Source: G963666705 sp963666705 (GTDB lineage: Bacteria > Pseudomonadota > Alphaproteobacteria > CADEGL01). Taken from it: a DNA stretch of 64,000 nucleotides. The stretch lies in assembly GCA_963666705.2 (NCBI GenBank), contig CAXXKO010000029.1:496001-560000 (forward strand), read 5' to 3'. Every line of letters begins with the position of its first letter. Within the stretch, counting starts at the first letter, position 1. Shown here in pieces: positions 55,021 to 62,922 of the stretch. The notes under the pieces are model-generated. The model made no database searches. It was not told the DNA's origin and was given only the letters and a program-made list of their open reading frames with translations. The position numbers and the translations under genes were made by a program.

Positions 55021-55093
55021 GACGAAGTATGAGGGCCGGGAGGGCGGGGTGCCCGCAGGGCTGGTGGCACGATCCTCGAACTTATGCCATCCC

Positions 55094-55861
55094 TCACTGG
55101 GCCACCTTGCCGCCGTCGGCGGAGAGGAGGGCGCCGGTGCAGAAGCTCGAATCGTCGCAAGCCAGGAAGAGGATGGCGCGCGCGATCTCCTCGGGCGTGC
55201 CGATGCGCCCCACGGGCACGCGCTGGTTGAGCCGCTCGATGCCGTCCTCGAGCGACCAGCCGCGGCCGCGGATCGCATTCTCCAGCATGTCCGTATGGAT
55301 CTCGCCGGGGCAGACGGCATTGACCCGGATGTTGTCCCCGGCCTGGTCGATGGCCATGGCGCGGGTGAGCTGCACCACGGCGCCCTTGCTCACGCAGTAG
55401 GCCGTGATGCCCTTCTCGCCGCGCAGGCCGAGGTCGGAGGCGACGTTGACGATGGCGCCGCCGCCCCGCGCCTTCATGACCCGCGCCGCCTCGCGGCTCA
55501 GGAAGAAGACAGCCCCCACGTTGACCGCCATCTGCTCGTGATACTGCGCGTCCGTGGTCTCGAGCGTGCCTACGGCGTGGACCACACCCGCGTTGTTGAC
55601 CAGCACGTCGAGCCGGCCGAAGCGCGCCACCGCCGCTTCGACGAGGGTCTTGCAGGCGGCGGGCTCCGCCAAATCAGCGCGGCTGAACGCGGCCTCGGCG
55701 CCGAGCGCCGCGCAATCGGCGACGGCCGCCGCGCCCGCTGCCTCGTCGCGGCCCGTCAGCATGAGGCGCGCGCCCTCGGCCGCAAAGGCGAGGGCCGTCG
55801 CCCGCCCGATGCCCCGGGTGGCCCCGGTGACGAGGGCGACCCTGCCCGCGAGCTTCACCAT
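55094..55861 (-). CDS. Short-chain dehydrogenase/reductase
   Basis: A 255-residue classical SDR. The cofactor motif is T-G-A-T-R-G-I-G (about 13-20), N-N-A-G at about 92, the catalytic Ser lies in V-N-V-A-S, and Y-C-V-S-K holds the Tyr/Lys pair (about 157-161). The Arg-rich turn after the second strand (G-R-D-E) does not settle NAD against NADP use. It follows the 3-hydroxyisobutyrate-dehydrogenase-like gene on the same strand with a 19-bp gap, so the two probably act in one pathway. Confidence 0.92.
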   Translation of the reverse strand: MVKLAGRVALVTGATRGIGRATALAFAAEGARLMLTGRDEAAGAAAVADCAALGAEAAFSRADLAEPAACKTLVEAAVARFGRLDVLVNNAGVVHAVGTLETTDAQYHEQMAVNVGAVFFLSREAARVMKARGGGAIVNVASDLGLRGEKGITAYCVSKGAVVQLTRAMAIDQAGDNIRVNAVCPGEIHTDMLENAIRGRGWSLEDGIERLNQRVPVGRIGTPEEIARAILFLACDDSSFCTGALLSADGGKVAQ

Positions 55862-55880
55862 GCGGCCCCCGGCATCACCG

Positions 55881-56774
55881 TCACTCGATCTCGGCCCTGA
55901 GCTCCACGCCCGTGGTATCCTCGATCAGGCGCATGACCGTATTGCAGCTCGCGTCCTTGCCGTACTGGACCCGGGCGCGGGCGTAGATCTGCTCGGTCAG
56001 CGCGCTCACCTCCATGGACACGTCGAATTCGCGCGCGAGGTCGCTCGTGAGGCGCATGTCCTTGCAGGCGAGCGCCAACGCGAAGTCGGGTTGGAAATTG
56101 CCGCTCAAGAGCCGCGGGCCATCGACATCGGCCACAAAGCTGCCGGCGTAGCTCGCCTTGATGGCGCGCCACAGGGGCTCCAGCTCGAGGCCCGCGCGCG
56201 CACCCAGCATCATGCCCTCGCTGAAGGCGATCTGGTGGACAAAGCAGATCATGTTGGTGATCAGCTTGGCCACGGTCGCGTGGCCCAGGGGGCCGACATG
56301 GACGATCGTCTCCGCCAGCGCGTCGAAGATCGGCATGTGGGCCTCGAGGACGTCCTTATCGCCGCCGATGAAGACGGAGATGCGGCCCTCGCGCGCGCGC
56401 TGCACGCCGCAGGAGACCGTGGCCTCGAGCATGGAGATGCCCTTATTCGCGCAGTCCTCCGCCAGCCGCTCGACGAGGTGGAGGTCGCCCGTCGACATCT
56501 CGATCCAGGTGCCGCCCTGGCGCAGGCCGTCGAGGAGGCCGCCCTGGCCGGTCGCCACCGCCTCGACCTGGGGCGGGCCGGGCAGGGAGGTGACGACGAC
56601 ATCGGCCCCCGCGGCCGCCGCGCGCGGGCTGTCGGCCCACTTCGCCCCGTCGGCGATCAGGTTCTCGGCGGCCTTGGGTTTCAAGTCGTGGACAGTCAGG
56701 TCGAACCCTGCCTTGAGGAGCTGGTTGGCCATCGGGTTGCCGATGTTGCCGGTGCCGATGAATCCGATCTTCAT
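55881..56774 (-). CDS. 3-hydroxyisobutyrate dehydrogenase-like beta-hydroxyacid dehydrogenase
   Basis: A 297-residue enzyme. The N-terminal Rossmann motif G-F-I-G-T-G-N-I-G-N-P-M-A is at residues about 4-16, the substrate motif around V-S-C-G-V in the middle, and the catalytic Lys in V-A-K-L-I-T-N-M (about 170). The family includes tartronate semialdehyde reductase and 3-hydroxyisobutyrate dehydrogenase. ATG 56774 gives the exact family start (M-K-I-G-F-I-G); longer frames upstream run into repeats. Confidence 0.91.
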   Translation of the reverse strand: MKIGFIGTGNIGNPMANQLLKAGFDLTVHDLKPKAAENLIADGAKWADSPRAAAAGADVVVTSLPGPPQVEAVATGQGGLLDGLRQGGTWIEMSTGDLHLVERLAEDCANKGISMLEATVSCGVQRAREGRISVFIGGDKDVLEAHMPIFDALAETIVHVGPLGHATVAKLITNMICFVHQIAFSEGMMLGARAGLELEPLWRAIKASYAGSFVADVDGPRLLSGNFQPDFALALACKDMRLTSDLAREFDVSMEVSALTEQIYARARVQYGKDASCNTVMRLIEDTTGVELRAEIE

Positions 56775-56854
56775 GGCTCTTCCCTCCCGTCTGGGCGCGT
56801 TGCGATCGGGGGACGATCCAGCGTCCGGCCTCATGGTCTCGCGCGCCGCCCCCC

Positions 56855-56962
56855 TCACCCTGCCCTCTCCCCCCCGCTGGGGGGAGAGGGTTCAGCAAGA
56901 TGCGTCAGCCACCTAATCGCCCTCTCCCCTTTGAGGGGAAGAGGGTTGGGGTGAGGGGGTGA
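56855..56962. repeat. CCCTCTCCCC-type palindromic repeats
   Basis: CCCCCTCACCC...CCCTCTCCCCCC, a GGGGGGAGAGGG half, then CCCTCTCCCC...GGGGAAGAGGG and GGGGTGAGGGGG form two stacked hairpins between divergent genes. Related motifs occur inside the P3 elements. Confidence 0.8.
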
Positions 56963-57060
56963 ACCGCGAACCATGCCTTGGTGAGCGTGGATATTAGCGC
57001 ACTCGCGGCCCACCCGACAGCGGCGTTGGCGGGAAGGCGGCCACGGGGCAGTATGGGGGC

Positions 57061-58041
57061 ATGCGAGACTGGAACGAGGCCAACCCCTTCGTTGCGCGCG
57101 CCCCCTGGTGGGGCGGCGACCTCCAGACCCTGCGCAACACCTTCGTGCGGGGCCGCGCCGATCTCACGCCCTGGCCGGGGAAGCGCCTGGCGCTGCCCAT
57201 GCGGGACGGTAGCGGCGACGCGCTCGCCGCCGCCCTTCACCGCCCTATGGGAGCCGGGGGGCGGCCGCTCGTGGTGCTCGTCCACGGCCTCACCGGCTGT
57301 GAGGACAGCGCCTATATCCGGGCCAGCGCCGCGCGCCTGCTGGGGGCCGGGCACCCGGTGCTGCGTCTCAACCTCCGCGGCGCCGGGCCGTCGCGGGCGC
57401 TATGCCGGCTCCATTACCATGCCGGGCGGACCCAGGACCTGCGCGATGCCCTCGCCGGCCTCGATGCGGCACTCCTCGATCCGGGCATCATCGCCGTCGG
57501 CTACTCGCTCGGCGGCAACATGCTGCTCAAGTACCTGGCGGAGGAGGGGGAGGCGGGGCCGGTCCGGCTGGCCGTCGCGGTCTCCGCGCCCATCGACCTG
57601 GCGGCCACGGCCGCGCGCCTGGGCACGCCGCGCAACGCCTTCTACAAGCGCCACCTCCTGAGCGACATGAAGGCGGAAACCCAGGGTGGCGCCGCCGAGG
57701 TCAGCGCGCGGGAGCGCGCGGCGATTCAGTCCGCGCGCGCCATTTACGAGTTCGACGACCGTTTCTCGGCGCCGCGCAACGGCTTCGCCGGCGGCGACGA
57801 CTACTATGCCCGCTGCGCCGCCGGGCGCGCCCTCGGCGCCATCCGCGTTCCCACCCTCCTCATCCACGCGCTCGACGACCCTTGGGTCCCCGGTGACGCC
57901 TACGCGCGGCATGACTGGGCCGCCAACGGCCGCCTCATGCCCTTGCTCTCCCCCGACGGCGGGCATGTGGGCTTCCACGGCCGATGTGGGCCGGTGGCCT
58001 GGCACGACCAGGCCATCGCCGCGTTCCTCGATGGGTACTAG
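57061..58041 (+). CDS. YheT-like alpha/beta hydrolase
   Basis: A 326-residue alpha/beta hydrolase of the YheT/ABHD1-3 family. The N-terminal block N-P-F-V-A-R-A-P-W-W-G-G-D-L-Q-T-L is family-specific. H-G-L-T-G forms the oxyanion hole, G-Y-S-L-G-G-N holds the nucleophile Ser, D-D-P-W the acid, and G-G-H-V-G-F the His. The substrate is unknown; family members hydrolyse esters or lipids. The TAG stop is the left tip of palindromic element P1 copy 4. Confidence 0.91.
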   Translation: MRDWNEANPFVARAPWWGGDLQTLRNTFVRGRADLTPWPGKRLALPMRDGSGDALAAALHRPMGAGGRPLVVLVHGLTGCEDSAYIRASAARLLGAGHPVLRLNLRGAGPSRALCRLHYHAGRTQDLRDALAGLDAALLDPGIIAVGYSLGGNMLLKYLAEEGEAGPVRLAVAVSAPIDLAATAARLGTPRNAFYKRHLLSDMKAETQGGAAEVSARERAAIQSARAIYEFDDRFSAPRNGFAGGDDYYARCAAGRALGAIRVPTLLIHALDDPWVPGDAYARHDWAANGRLMPLLSPDGGHVGFHGRCGPVAWHDQAIAAFLDGY

Positions 58042-58189
58042 AGCGGTTCCGCTTCGATCGGACCCACTCTAGCGCTCTATTTCGCTCGCGGCAGCGGACC
58101 AAGTGGTCCGCGCCTGCGCGGGCGCGCCGGACGACCGGCGGGCCGCCTTGCGGCCTGGAGCGATTCCAGTCGAACTGGAAACGCTCTAG
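58038..58189. mobile_element. Palindromic element P1, copy 4
   Basis: 152 bp, CTAGAGCGGTTCCGCTTCGA to ACTGGAAACGCTCTAG, with the perfect internal hairpin GCGGACCAAGTGGTCCGC. The A-to-T change in the loop relative to other copies is not paired. The left CTAG provides the stop codon of the YheT-like gene; the right CTAG is shared with the adjoining P3 element. Confidence 0.92.
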
Positions 58190-58424
58190 TGGATCGAACC
58201 CGACAAAAGAACCCCCTCTCCCTTGGGGAGAGGGTCGGGGTGAGGGGACGCGCGTCGGCGCGTTATCAAGAGCCTTTCCGCCGCCTACCGGCGGCCAAGC
58301 CCTCACCCTCCCGCTTCGCGGGACTCTTTCCTGACTCCTCACCCTCCTGCTTCGCGGGTCCCTCCCTCTCCCCCCAAGGGAAGAAGTGGGGAGAGGGTTC
58401 CAAGTGTCAGACGCGAACCACTAG
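58186..58424. mobile_element. Palindromic element P3, copy 2 (expanded)
   Basis: Framed by CTAGTGGATCGAACCCGAC and, inverted, CTAGTGGTTCGCGTCTGAC. The interior has CCCTCTCCCTTGGGGAGAGGG and two near-copies of TCACCCTCC(C/T)GCTTCGCGGG. The right end shares AAGAAGTGGGGAGAGGGTTC with P3 copy 1 at 26199-26286. Its right CTAG supplies the stop of the small membrane protein gene. Confidence 0.75.
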
Positions 58425-58582
58425 AGCGGGATCAGGAAGGCCGCGATGGTGAAGAGGCCGGTCAAGATCACGAAGACGAAGACCACCGCCCCCAGCAGCA
58501 GGCGCGTGATCGGCAGGACGAGGAGGATCACCAGCAGCAGAGCCGCGATGATGACGACGAGGATGTTGGGGGGTGGGAACAT
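58421..58582 (-). CDS. Small two-helix membrane protein (53 residues)
   Basis: M-F-P-P-P-N-I-L followed by two hydrophobic helices (residues about 7-25 and 30-50) and the end F-L-I-P-L. The Pro-rich start and strongly hydrophobic composition make it a credible small inner-membrane protein. Its frame stays open upstream inside hemB, but ATG 58582 lies just 30 bp after the hemB stop, so it is probably the distal gene of a hemB transcript. The stop codon belongs to element P3. Function unknown. Confidence 0.65.
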   Translation of the reverse strand: MFPPPNILVVIIAALLLVILLVLPITRLLLGAVVFVFVILTGLFTIAAFLIPL

Positions 58583-58611
58583 GCGGGTAAGGTGCGCGCC
58601 GGAGCTGCTTC

Positions 58612-59637
58612 CTATCCGGCCCCGAGGCGCCTGGCCGCGTCGACGGCGAAGTAGGTCAGCACGCCATCGGCGCCCGCGCGCTTGAAGCCGGTCAAGGCTT
58701 CGAGGATGACCCGGTCGCCGTCGAGCCAGCCGCGCTCGACCGCCCCCGCCAGCATGGCGTACTCGCCGCTCACCTGATAGGCGAAGGTGGGCACGCCGAA
58801 GGCGTCCTTCACCCGGCGCACCACGTCGAGGTAGGGCATGCCCGGCTTGACCATGACCATGTCGGCCCCCTCCTCGAGGTCGAGGGCCACCTCGCGCAGG
58901 GCCTCGTCCGTATTGGCCGGGTCCATCTGGTAGGTCTTCTTGTCCGCCTTGCCCAGCGAGCTCGAGGAGCCGAGCGCCTCGCGGAAGGGGCCGTAGAAGG
59001 CGCTCGCGTACTTGGCGGCGTAGGACATGATGCGGACATGCTCGAAGCCCTCGCCGTCGAGCGCCGCGCGGATGGCGCCCACGCGCCCGTCCATCATGTC
59101 CGATGGGGCGATCACGTCGCAGCCGGCCTCGGCTTGGACCAGCGCCTGCCGGCACAGGATCCCCACGGTCTCGTCGTTGGCCACGTAGCCGTCGCGGATC
59201 ACCCCGTCATGGCCGTGGTCGGTGAAGGGGTCGAGGGCGACATCGACGGCGACGCCGATCTCCGGCACCGCCTGCTTGACCGCCCGGATGGCGCGGCAGA
59301 CGAGGTTGTCGGGCCGCGTCGCGTCGTCGCCCTCGGCGTTCTTGAGAGCCGGGTCGATGACGGGGAAGAGGGCGATGGCCGGGATGCCGAGCGCTGAGGC
59401 CTCCGCCACCGCCTCGGTCAGCCGGTCGATGGTGTGGCGGAAGACGCCGGGCATCGAAGCGACGGGCGTCACTTCGCCCTCGCCCTCGCGGACGAAGACG
59501 GGCCAGATCAGGTCGTCGACGGAGAGCTTGTTCTCCGCCACCAGGCGCCGCGTCCAGGCGTCGTACCGGTTGCGGCGCATCCTCGTGCGCGGGTAGCCGC
59601 CAAGGGCGGGCGTGGCGCTGGGCTTGCGAGGGCTCAC
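58612..59637 (-). CDS. hemB: Delta-aminolevulinic acid dehydratase (porphobilinogen synthase)
   Basis: A 341-residue enzyme that condenses two 5-aminolevulinate molecules to porphobilinogen in heme synthesis. The two active-site lysines are in S-Y-A-A-K-Y-A-S and V-M-V-K-P-G-M-P-Y-L-D. The metal-site segment lacks the Cys-rich zinc motif of animal enzymes, and D-M-M-D-G-R-V is present, which fits the Mg-type alphaproteobacterial form. GTG 59637 was chosen because GGAGG lies 7 bp upstream and the N-terminus V-S-P-R-K leads to the family R-T-R-M-R-R-N. Confidence 0.94.
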   Translation of the reverse strand: MSPRKPSATPALGGYPRTRMRRNRYDAWTRRLVAENKLSVDDLIWPVFVREGEGEVTPVASMPGVFRHTIDRLTEAVAEASALGIPAIALFPVIDPALKNAEGDDATRPDNLVCRAIRAVKQAVPEIGVAVDVALDPFTDHGHDGVIRDGYVANDETVGILCRQALVQAEAGCDVIAPSDMMDGRVGAIRAALDGEGFEHVRIMSYAAKYASAFYGPFREALGSSSSLGKADKKTYQMDPANTDEALREVALDLEEGADMVMVKPGMPYLDVVRRVKDAFGVPTFAYQVSGEYAMLAGAVERGWLDGDRVILEALTGFKRAGADGVLTYFAVDAARRLGAG

Positions 59638-59847
59638 GATCACCTCCTCGCGGCGAAATGCCGCCAATGTGGATTCGGCCGCGTCATGCGGCGTGCCCTG
59701 CTGGCCCGACAATTATTCATCTGGGCGGTCGAGGTCAATGGCGAACGAACCGGGCTCTTTATGCCGCCGAGCCGGTTACTCGGCTCGTCTTACGCTCAAA
59801 CGCCGCTAAGGCTTCCTCGCATAAGCTCGGGCGCGCGGTCGCGCTTG

Positions 59848-59875
59848 CCGGTGAAACGGCCAACCGTTTCACCGG
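59848..59875 (-). terminator. 12-bp perfect hairpin after the M24 peptidase gene
   Basis: CCGGTGAAACGG-CCAA-CCGTTTCACCGG lies 2 bp beyond the peptidase stop codon. The stem is strong, but no T-run follows on the minus strand, so it may stabilise the 3' end or act with Rho rather than be a classic intrinsic terminator. Confidence 0.55.
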
Positions 59876-59877
59876 GG

Positions 59878-61050
59878 TCATGGCTTGCTGAACAGCTCGC
59901 GCGGCACCTCTTCGAAGGCTTTGCCGCCCGCCTCGGTCACCTCGAAGGATTCGCTGATGACGATGGTGCCGTCCGGGCGCCAGATGCCGGGGATGCAGTG
60001 GAAGGTCATGCCGGGTGCGAGCACCGTGCGGTCGCCGGGCCGCAGGCTCGCGGTCAATTCGCCCCAGGTGGGGGCGAAGCCGATGCCGACCGGATAGCCG
60101 ATGCGTGCCGCCGGCTCGATGCCGCGGGGTGAGACGACGCGCCGCCAGGCGGCTTCCAGGTCCGCGCAGACAGCGCCGGGCCGCGCGGCGTCGAGCACCG
60201 CCGCGAGCCCGTCGGCCGCCGCCTTCGCCCGATCTTGTATGGCTTGGGGTGGCGTGCCCAGGTGGATCGTGCGTGAGATCGGCGCGTGGTAGTGGTGGCG
60301 GCAGCCGCCGGTCTCGATCCAGGTCGTCTCGCCCTCCCGATGCAGCTTGTCCTCCCAGGTGAGGTGCACGGCCTCCGCGCGCGCGCCCGTGCCGTTGATG
60401 GGCGGCTTGCAGGAATAGTCGCCGCCGAACGCGTCGGTGCCCGCGATCTGCGCCGCGTAGAGGGCCGCCATGAGGACCGCTTGGCGCACGCCGGGCTCGA
60501 TCGCGTCGAGGGCGGCGCGGATGGTGCGGGTGGCGATCTCGCCCGCCTCGCGCATGTAGGCAAGCTCCCGGGGCGATTTCACGAGGCGCACCCAGTTGAC
60601 CAGCAGACCCGCGTCCAGGAACGCGGCCTCGGGCAGCTCGCGCCGCAGGACCTCGTAGCAGCGGGCGGTGAAGTAGTACTCGTCCATCTCGACGCCTACC
60701 GCGCACCGGTCCCAGCCTTCTTCGCGCAGGACCTCGGCCATGAACTGCATGGGATGGCGCTCGGGCGAGCCCACGAAGCGGTCGTCATAGCCGCGGATGC
60801 CGTTCCCGGCCATGAAGGTGGTGAGCCGCGCGCTGCTCACGTCCATGGCGCGGCCGGCCCAGATCGGCTCCACCGCCTCGCCCGCCAGGACGACCATCTG
60901 GTGGGTGTAGAACGAGCAGGCGTCGTAGCCCGTCAGGTAGTAGATGTTGGCGGGGCTGGTGACGAGCAGCACCTCGATCCCCGCCGCCGCCATGCGCCGC
61001 TTCGTCTCGGCGATGCGGCTCTCGAATTCGGATCGCTCGAACGGCGGCAT
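59878..61050 (-). CDS. M24-family metallopeptidase (Xaa-Pro dipeptidase-like)
   Basis: A 390-residue pita-bread peptidase: an N-terminal creatinase-like domain (about 1-150, with N-I-Y-Y-L-T-G-Y) and a C-terminal M24 domain with C-R-H-H-Y-H-A-P-I-S-R-T-I, G-F-A-P-T-W-G and F-H-C-I-P-G. Several of the usual five metal ligands (Asp-Asp-His-Glu-Glu) are not all obvious: the first Asp position reads E-T-G-G. This resembles the ectoine-hydrolase (DoeA)-type subgroup rather than a general aminopeptidase P. An IS1595 copy inserted 38 bp upstream of the start. Confidence 0.86.
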   Translation of the reverse strand: MPPFERSEFESRIAETKRRMAAAGIEVLLVTSPANIYYLTGYDACSFYTHQMVVLAGEAVEPIWAGRAMDVSSARLTTFMAGNGIRGYDDRFVGSPERHPMQFMAEVLREEGWDRCAVGVEMDEYYFTARCYEVLRRELPEAAFLDAGLLVNWVRLVKSPRELAYMREAGEIATRTIRAALDAIEPGVRQAVLMAALYAAQIAGTDAFGGDYSCKPPINGTGARAEAVHLTWEDKLHREGETTWIETGGCRHHYHAPISRTIHLGTPPQAIQDRAKAAADGLAAVLDAARPGAVCADLEAAWRRVVSPRGIEPAARIGYPVGIGFAPTWGELTASLRPGDRTVLAPGMTFHCIPGIWRPDGTIVISESFEVTEAGGKAFEEVPRELFSKP

Positions 61051-61088
61051 ATCGGCGGGTCCTCCGATGGTGAGCCCGGTTTAGCTAA

Positions 61089-62163
61089 CGTCCCTATCCG
61101 GTTAATGCAGGTAGCGACCGAGTGTTCTTTATATGTTCGCTCTAAGGGTGTACTGTTCCCGCCTCTGAGGATTGGTCGGGAGACAGGGCATGAGCGGCTT
61201 GTTGACGTTCCAAGAGCGCTACCGAGACGAGGAATCGTGCATCCTGGCCTTGGCGGATCGACGCTGGCCGTCTGGGTTTGCGTGCGCCCGCTGCGGGCAC
61301 CGGCGGGGCTATCGGCACAAGGCGCGGGCGCGCGTCTTCGAATGCGCGGCTTGCGGTCGTCAAGAGTCGGTGACGGCGGGAACCATCTTCCACCGCACCC
61401 GCACACCGTTGCCCAAATGGTTCCTGGCGGCGTGGTTGATGGGGCGGGACAAGCGCGGGGTCTCGGCCCTGTTCCTGGCGCGCGAGCTGGGGCTTCGCTA
61501 TGAGACCGCATGGCTGATGGCTCACAAGCTGCGCCATGGCTTGGCGGAGCGGCCGGATGCGTTGCTGGACGGCATGGTCGAGGTCGATGAGAGCTACTAC
61601 GGCGGGCGCGGCAAGCCCGAGAGCCGGGGCCGCGGGATGGCCAATGCCAACAAGAGCCTGCTCGTGCTGGCGGTGGAGAAGGTGGCGGTGGCGCCGGGCA
61701 AGGGGGTCGAGGGCAGCGGCTTCGTCGCCGGCCGGGCGCGGCTTGCCATCCTGCCCCGGGCCAATGCCGAGCAGCTCGGCGGCTTCGTGCGGGCCGCCGT
61801 GACGCCGGGCGCGCGCCTGCTGACCGACGATTTCAAGGGCTATGCCGGGCTCGGCGCCGTCTACCGGCACCAGCCCACCGTCCAAGGCCAAGGCAAGAAC
61901 GCCGAGACGCAGATGCCGATCATCCACGTCCTGTTCAGCAACCTCAAGACCTGGCTCAACGGCACCTACCATGGCGTCAGCGCCAAGCACTTGCCGCGCT
62001 ATGGCCGGGAATGGGCCTATCGCTTCAACCGCCGCCGGCGGATCGACGACCTCGGCGACTTCGTCCTGAGCCGCGCCATGGCCCGGCCAACCATCACATA
62101 CCGCCAGTTGATCCACGGCTTGCAACCCCAGGGCGCACGACCTGCCTTAACCGGATAGGGACG
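61089..62163 (+). mobile_element. IS1595-family element (copy 2)
   Basis: 1075 bp, the same length as copy 1, with ends CGTCCCTATCCGGTTAATGC and, inverted, CGTCCCTATCCGGTTAAGGC. The 8-bp target duplication TTAGCTAA is at 61081-61088 and 62164-62171. The right-hand 40 bp differ from copy 1 at several sites while the rest is nearly identical. Confidence 0.95.
61190..62158 (+). CDS. IS1595-family transposase (copy 2)
   Basis: 322 residues, nearly identical to the transposase at 39633. A visible internal difference is Gly for Ala in K-G-V-E-(A/G)-S-G, plus the last residues (Q-P-Q-G-A-R-P for Q-P-N-D-A-L-P). Zinc ribbon and DDE motifs are intact. Confidence 0.94.
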   Translation: MSGLLTFQERYRDEESCILALADRRWPSGFACARCGHRRGYRHKARARVFECAACGRQESVTAGTIFHRTRTPLPKWFLAAWLMGRDKRGVSALFLARELGLRYETAWLMAHKLRHGLAERPDALLDGMVEVDESYYGGRGKPESRGRGMANANKSLLVLAVEKVAVAPGKGVEGSGFVAGRARLAILPRANAEQLGGFVRAAVTPGARLLTDDFKGYAGLGAVYRHQPTVQGQGKNAETQMPIIHVLFSNLKTWLNGTYHGVSAKHLPRYGREWAYRFNRRRRIDDLGDFVLSRAMARPTITYRQLIHGLQPQGARPALTG

Positions 62164-62208
62164 TTAGCTAATGTGTGGGCGACGAATCGTGTGTCGGTCT
62201 CGTGTATT

Positions 62209-62610
62209 TCAGCGGAACGGGTCTATCGTCGTCACGCCGAGGGCTTGGAAGTCGCGGGTATTCCGGGTGACGATCACGAGGCCGTGGGCAACAGCCGTCG
62301 CGGCGATCATTGCATCCTCGAATAGGGCGTTCGACTTTCGGTGCTTGAGCCGCGCCCATTCCCGGAAAGCCACTGCGTCCATCGGCAACACCCCATAGGT
62401 GGCCACGACCTGGTCGAGCCACCCTTCCAGGGCCTTCGCCTTGTCGGGATCCTGTTCCCGCGTCAGTTCTATGCCGGTTTGAATTTCACCGATCGTCACG
62501 GCGGACAGGAAGAGCTGATCCGGCGCCACCCCGGAAAGCCAAGCGACGACCGCCTGGTGCGGCTTGGGCCGCCGCAACTCGGAAACTACATTCGTGTCGA
62601 GGAGATACAC
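62209..62610 (-). CDS. vapC: VapC-type PIN-domain toxin
   Basis: A 133-residue PIN ribonuclease. The first acidic residue is Asp5 in L-L-D-T-N, then Glu in I-G-E-I-Q-T-G, Asp in F-E-D-A-M-I-A-A-T, and the terminal T-R-N-T-R-D-F. Such toxins cleave tRNA or rRNA when free of antitoxin. The start is a GTG at 62610, 4 bp after the antitoxin stop, so the pair is co-translated. Confidence 0.93.
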   Translation of the reverse strand: MYLLDTNVVSELRRPKPHQAVVAWLSGVAPDQLFLSAVTIGEIQTGIELTREQDPDKAKALEGWLDQVVATYGVLPMDAVAFREWARLKHRKSNALFEDAMIAATAVAHGLVIVTRNTRDFQALGVTTIDPFR

Positions 62611-62614
62611 GGGC

Positions 62615-62875
62615 TTAATCGAAAACCGGCGCTACCCGATGGCGGTGCTTCCGGCGAGGCGGTGTGAGAGCCTCGGTGCGCGGCTCCGGCACGAGAAGCA
62701 AGTCCTTGAGATCGAGCTTGCCCATCTTTTCCATCCTTCGCCATTGGTCGATAGGCACCAGCACGGCTGCCTCCACACCACGGCGCGTCACGATCTGAGG
62801 GCCATCCTTGAGGCTCGCCTCCAGGAACTCGCTGAACCGCGCCTTGGCCTCCTGAACCTGCCACATCTTGTTCAT
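62615..62875 (-). CDS. Phd/YefM-type antitoxin
   Basis: An 86-residue antitoxin with the N-terminal Phd/YefM DNA-binding motif W-Q-V-Q-E-A-K-A-R-F-S-E-F and R-R-G-V-E-A-A-V-L-V-P, followed by a flexible C-terminal tail that would wrap the toxin. ATG 62875 follows GGAGAAAG; a longer frame upstream lies in the IS-adjacent spacer. It likely autoregulates the operon. Confidence 0.9.
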   Translation of the reverse strand: MNKMWQVQEAKARFSEFLEASLKDGPQIVTRRGVEAAVLVPIDQWRRMEKMGKLDLKDLLLVPEPRTEALTPPRRKHRHRVAPVFD

Positions 62876-62922
62876 GCGACTTTCTCCATTTGAACGCCTG
62901 ACTAGATATATGACTAGATTCA

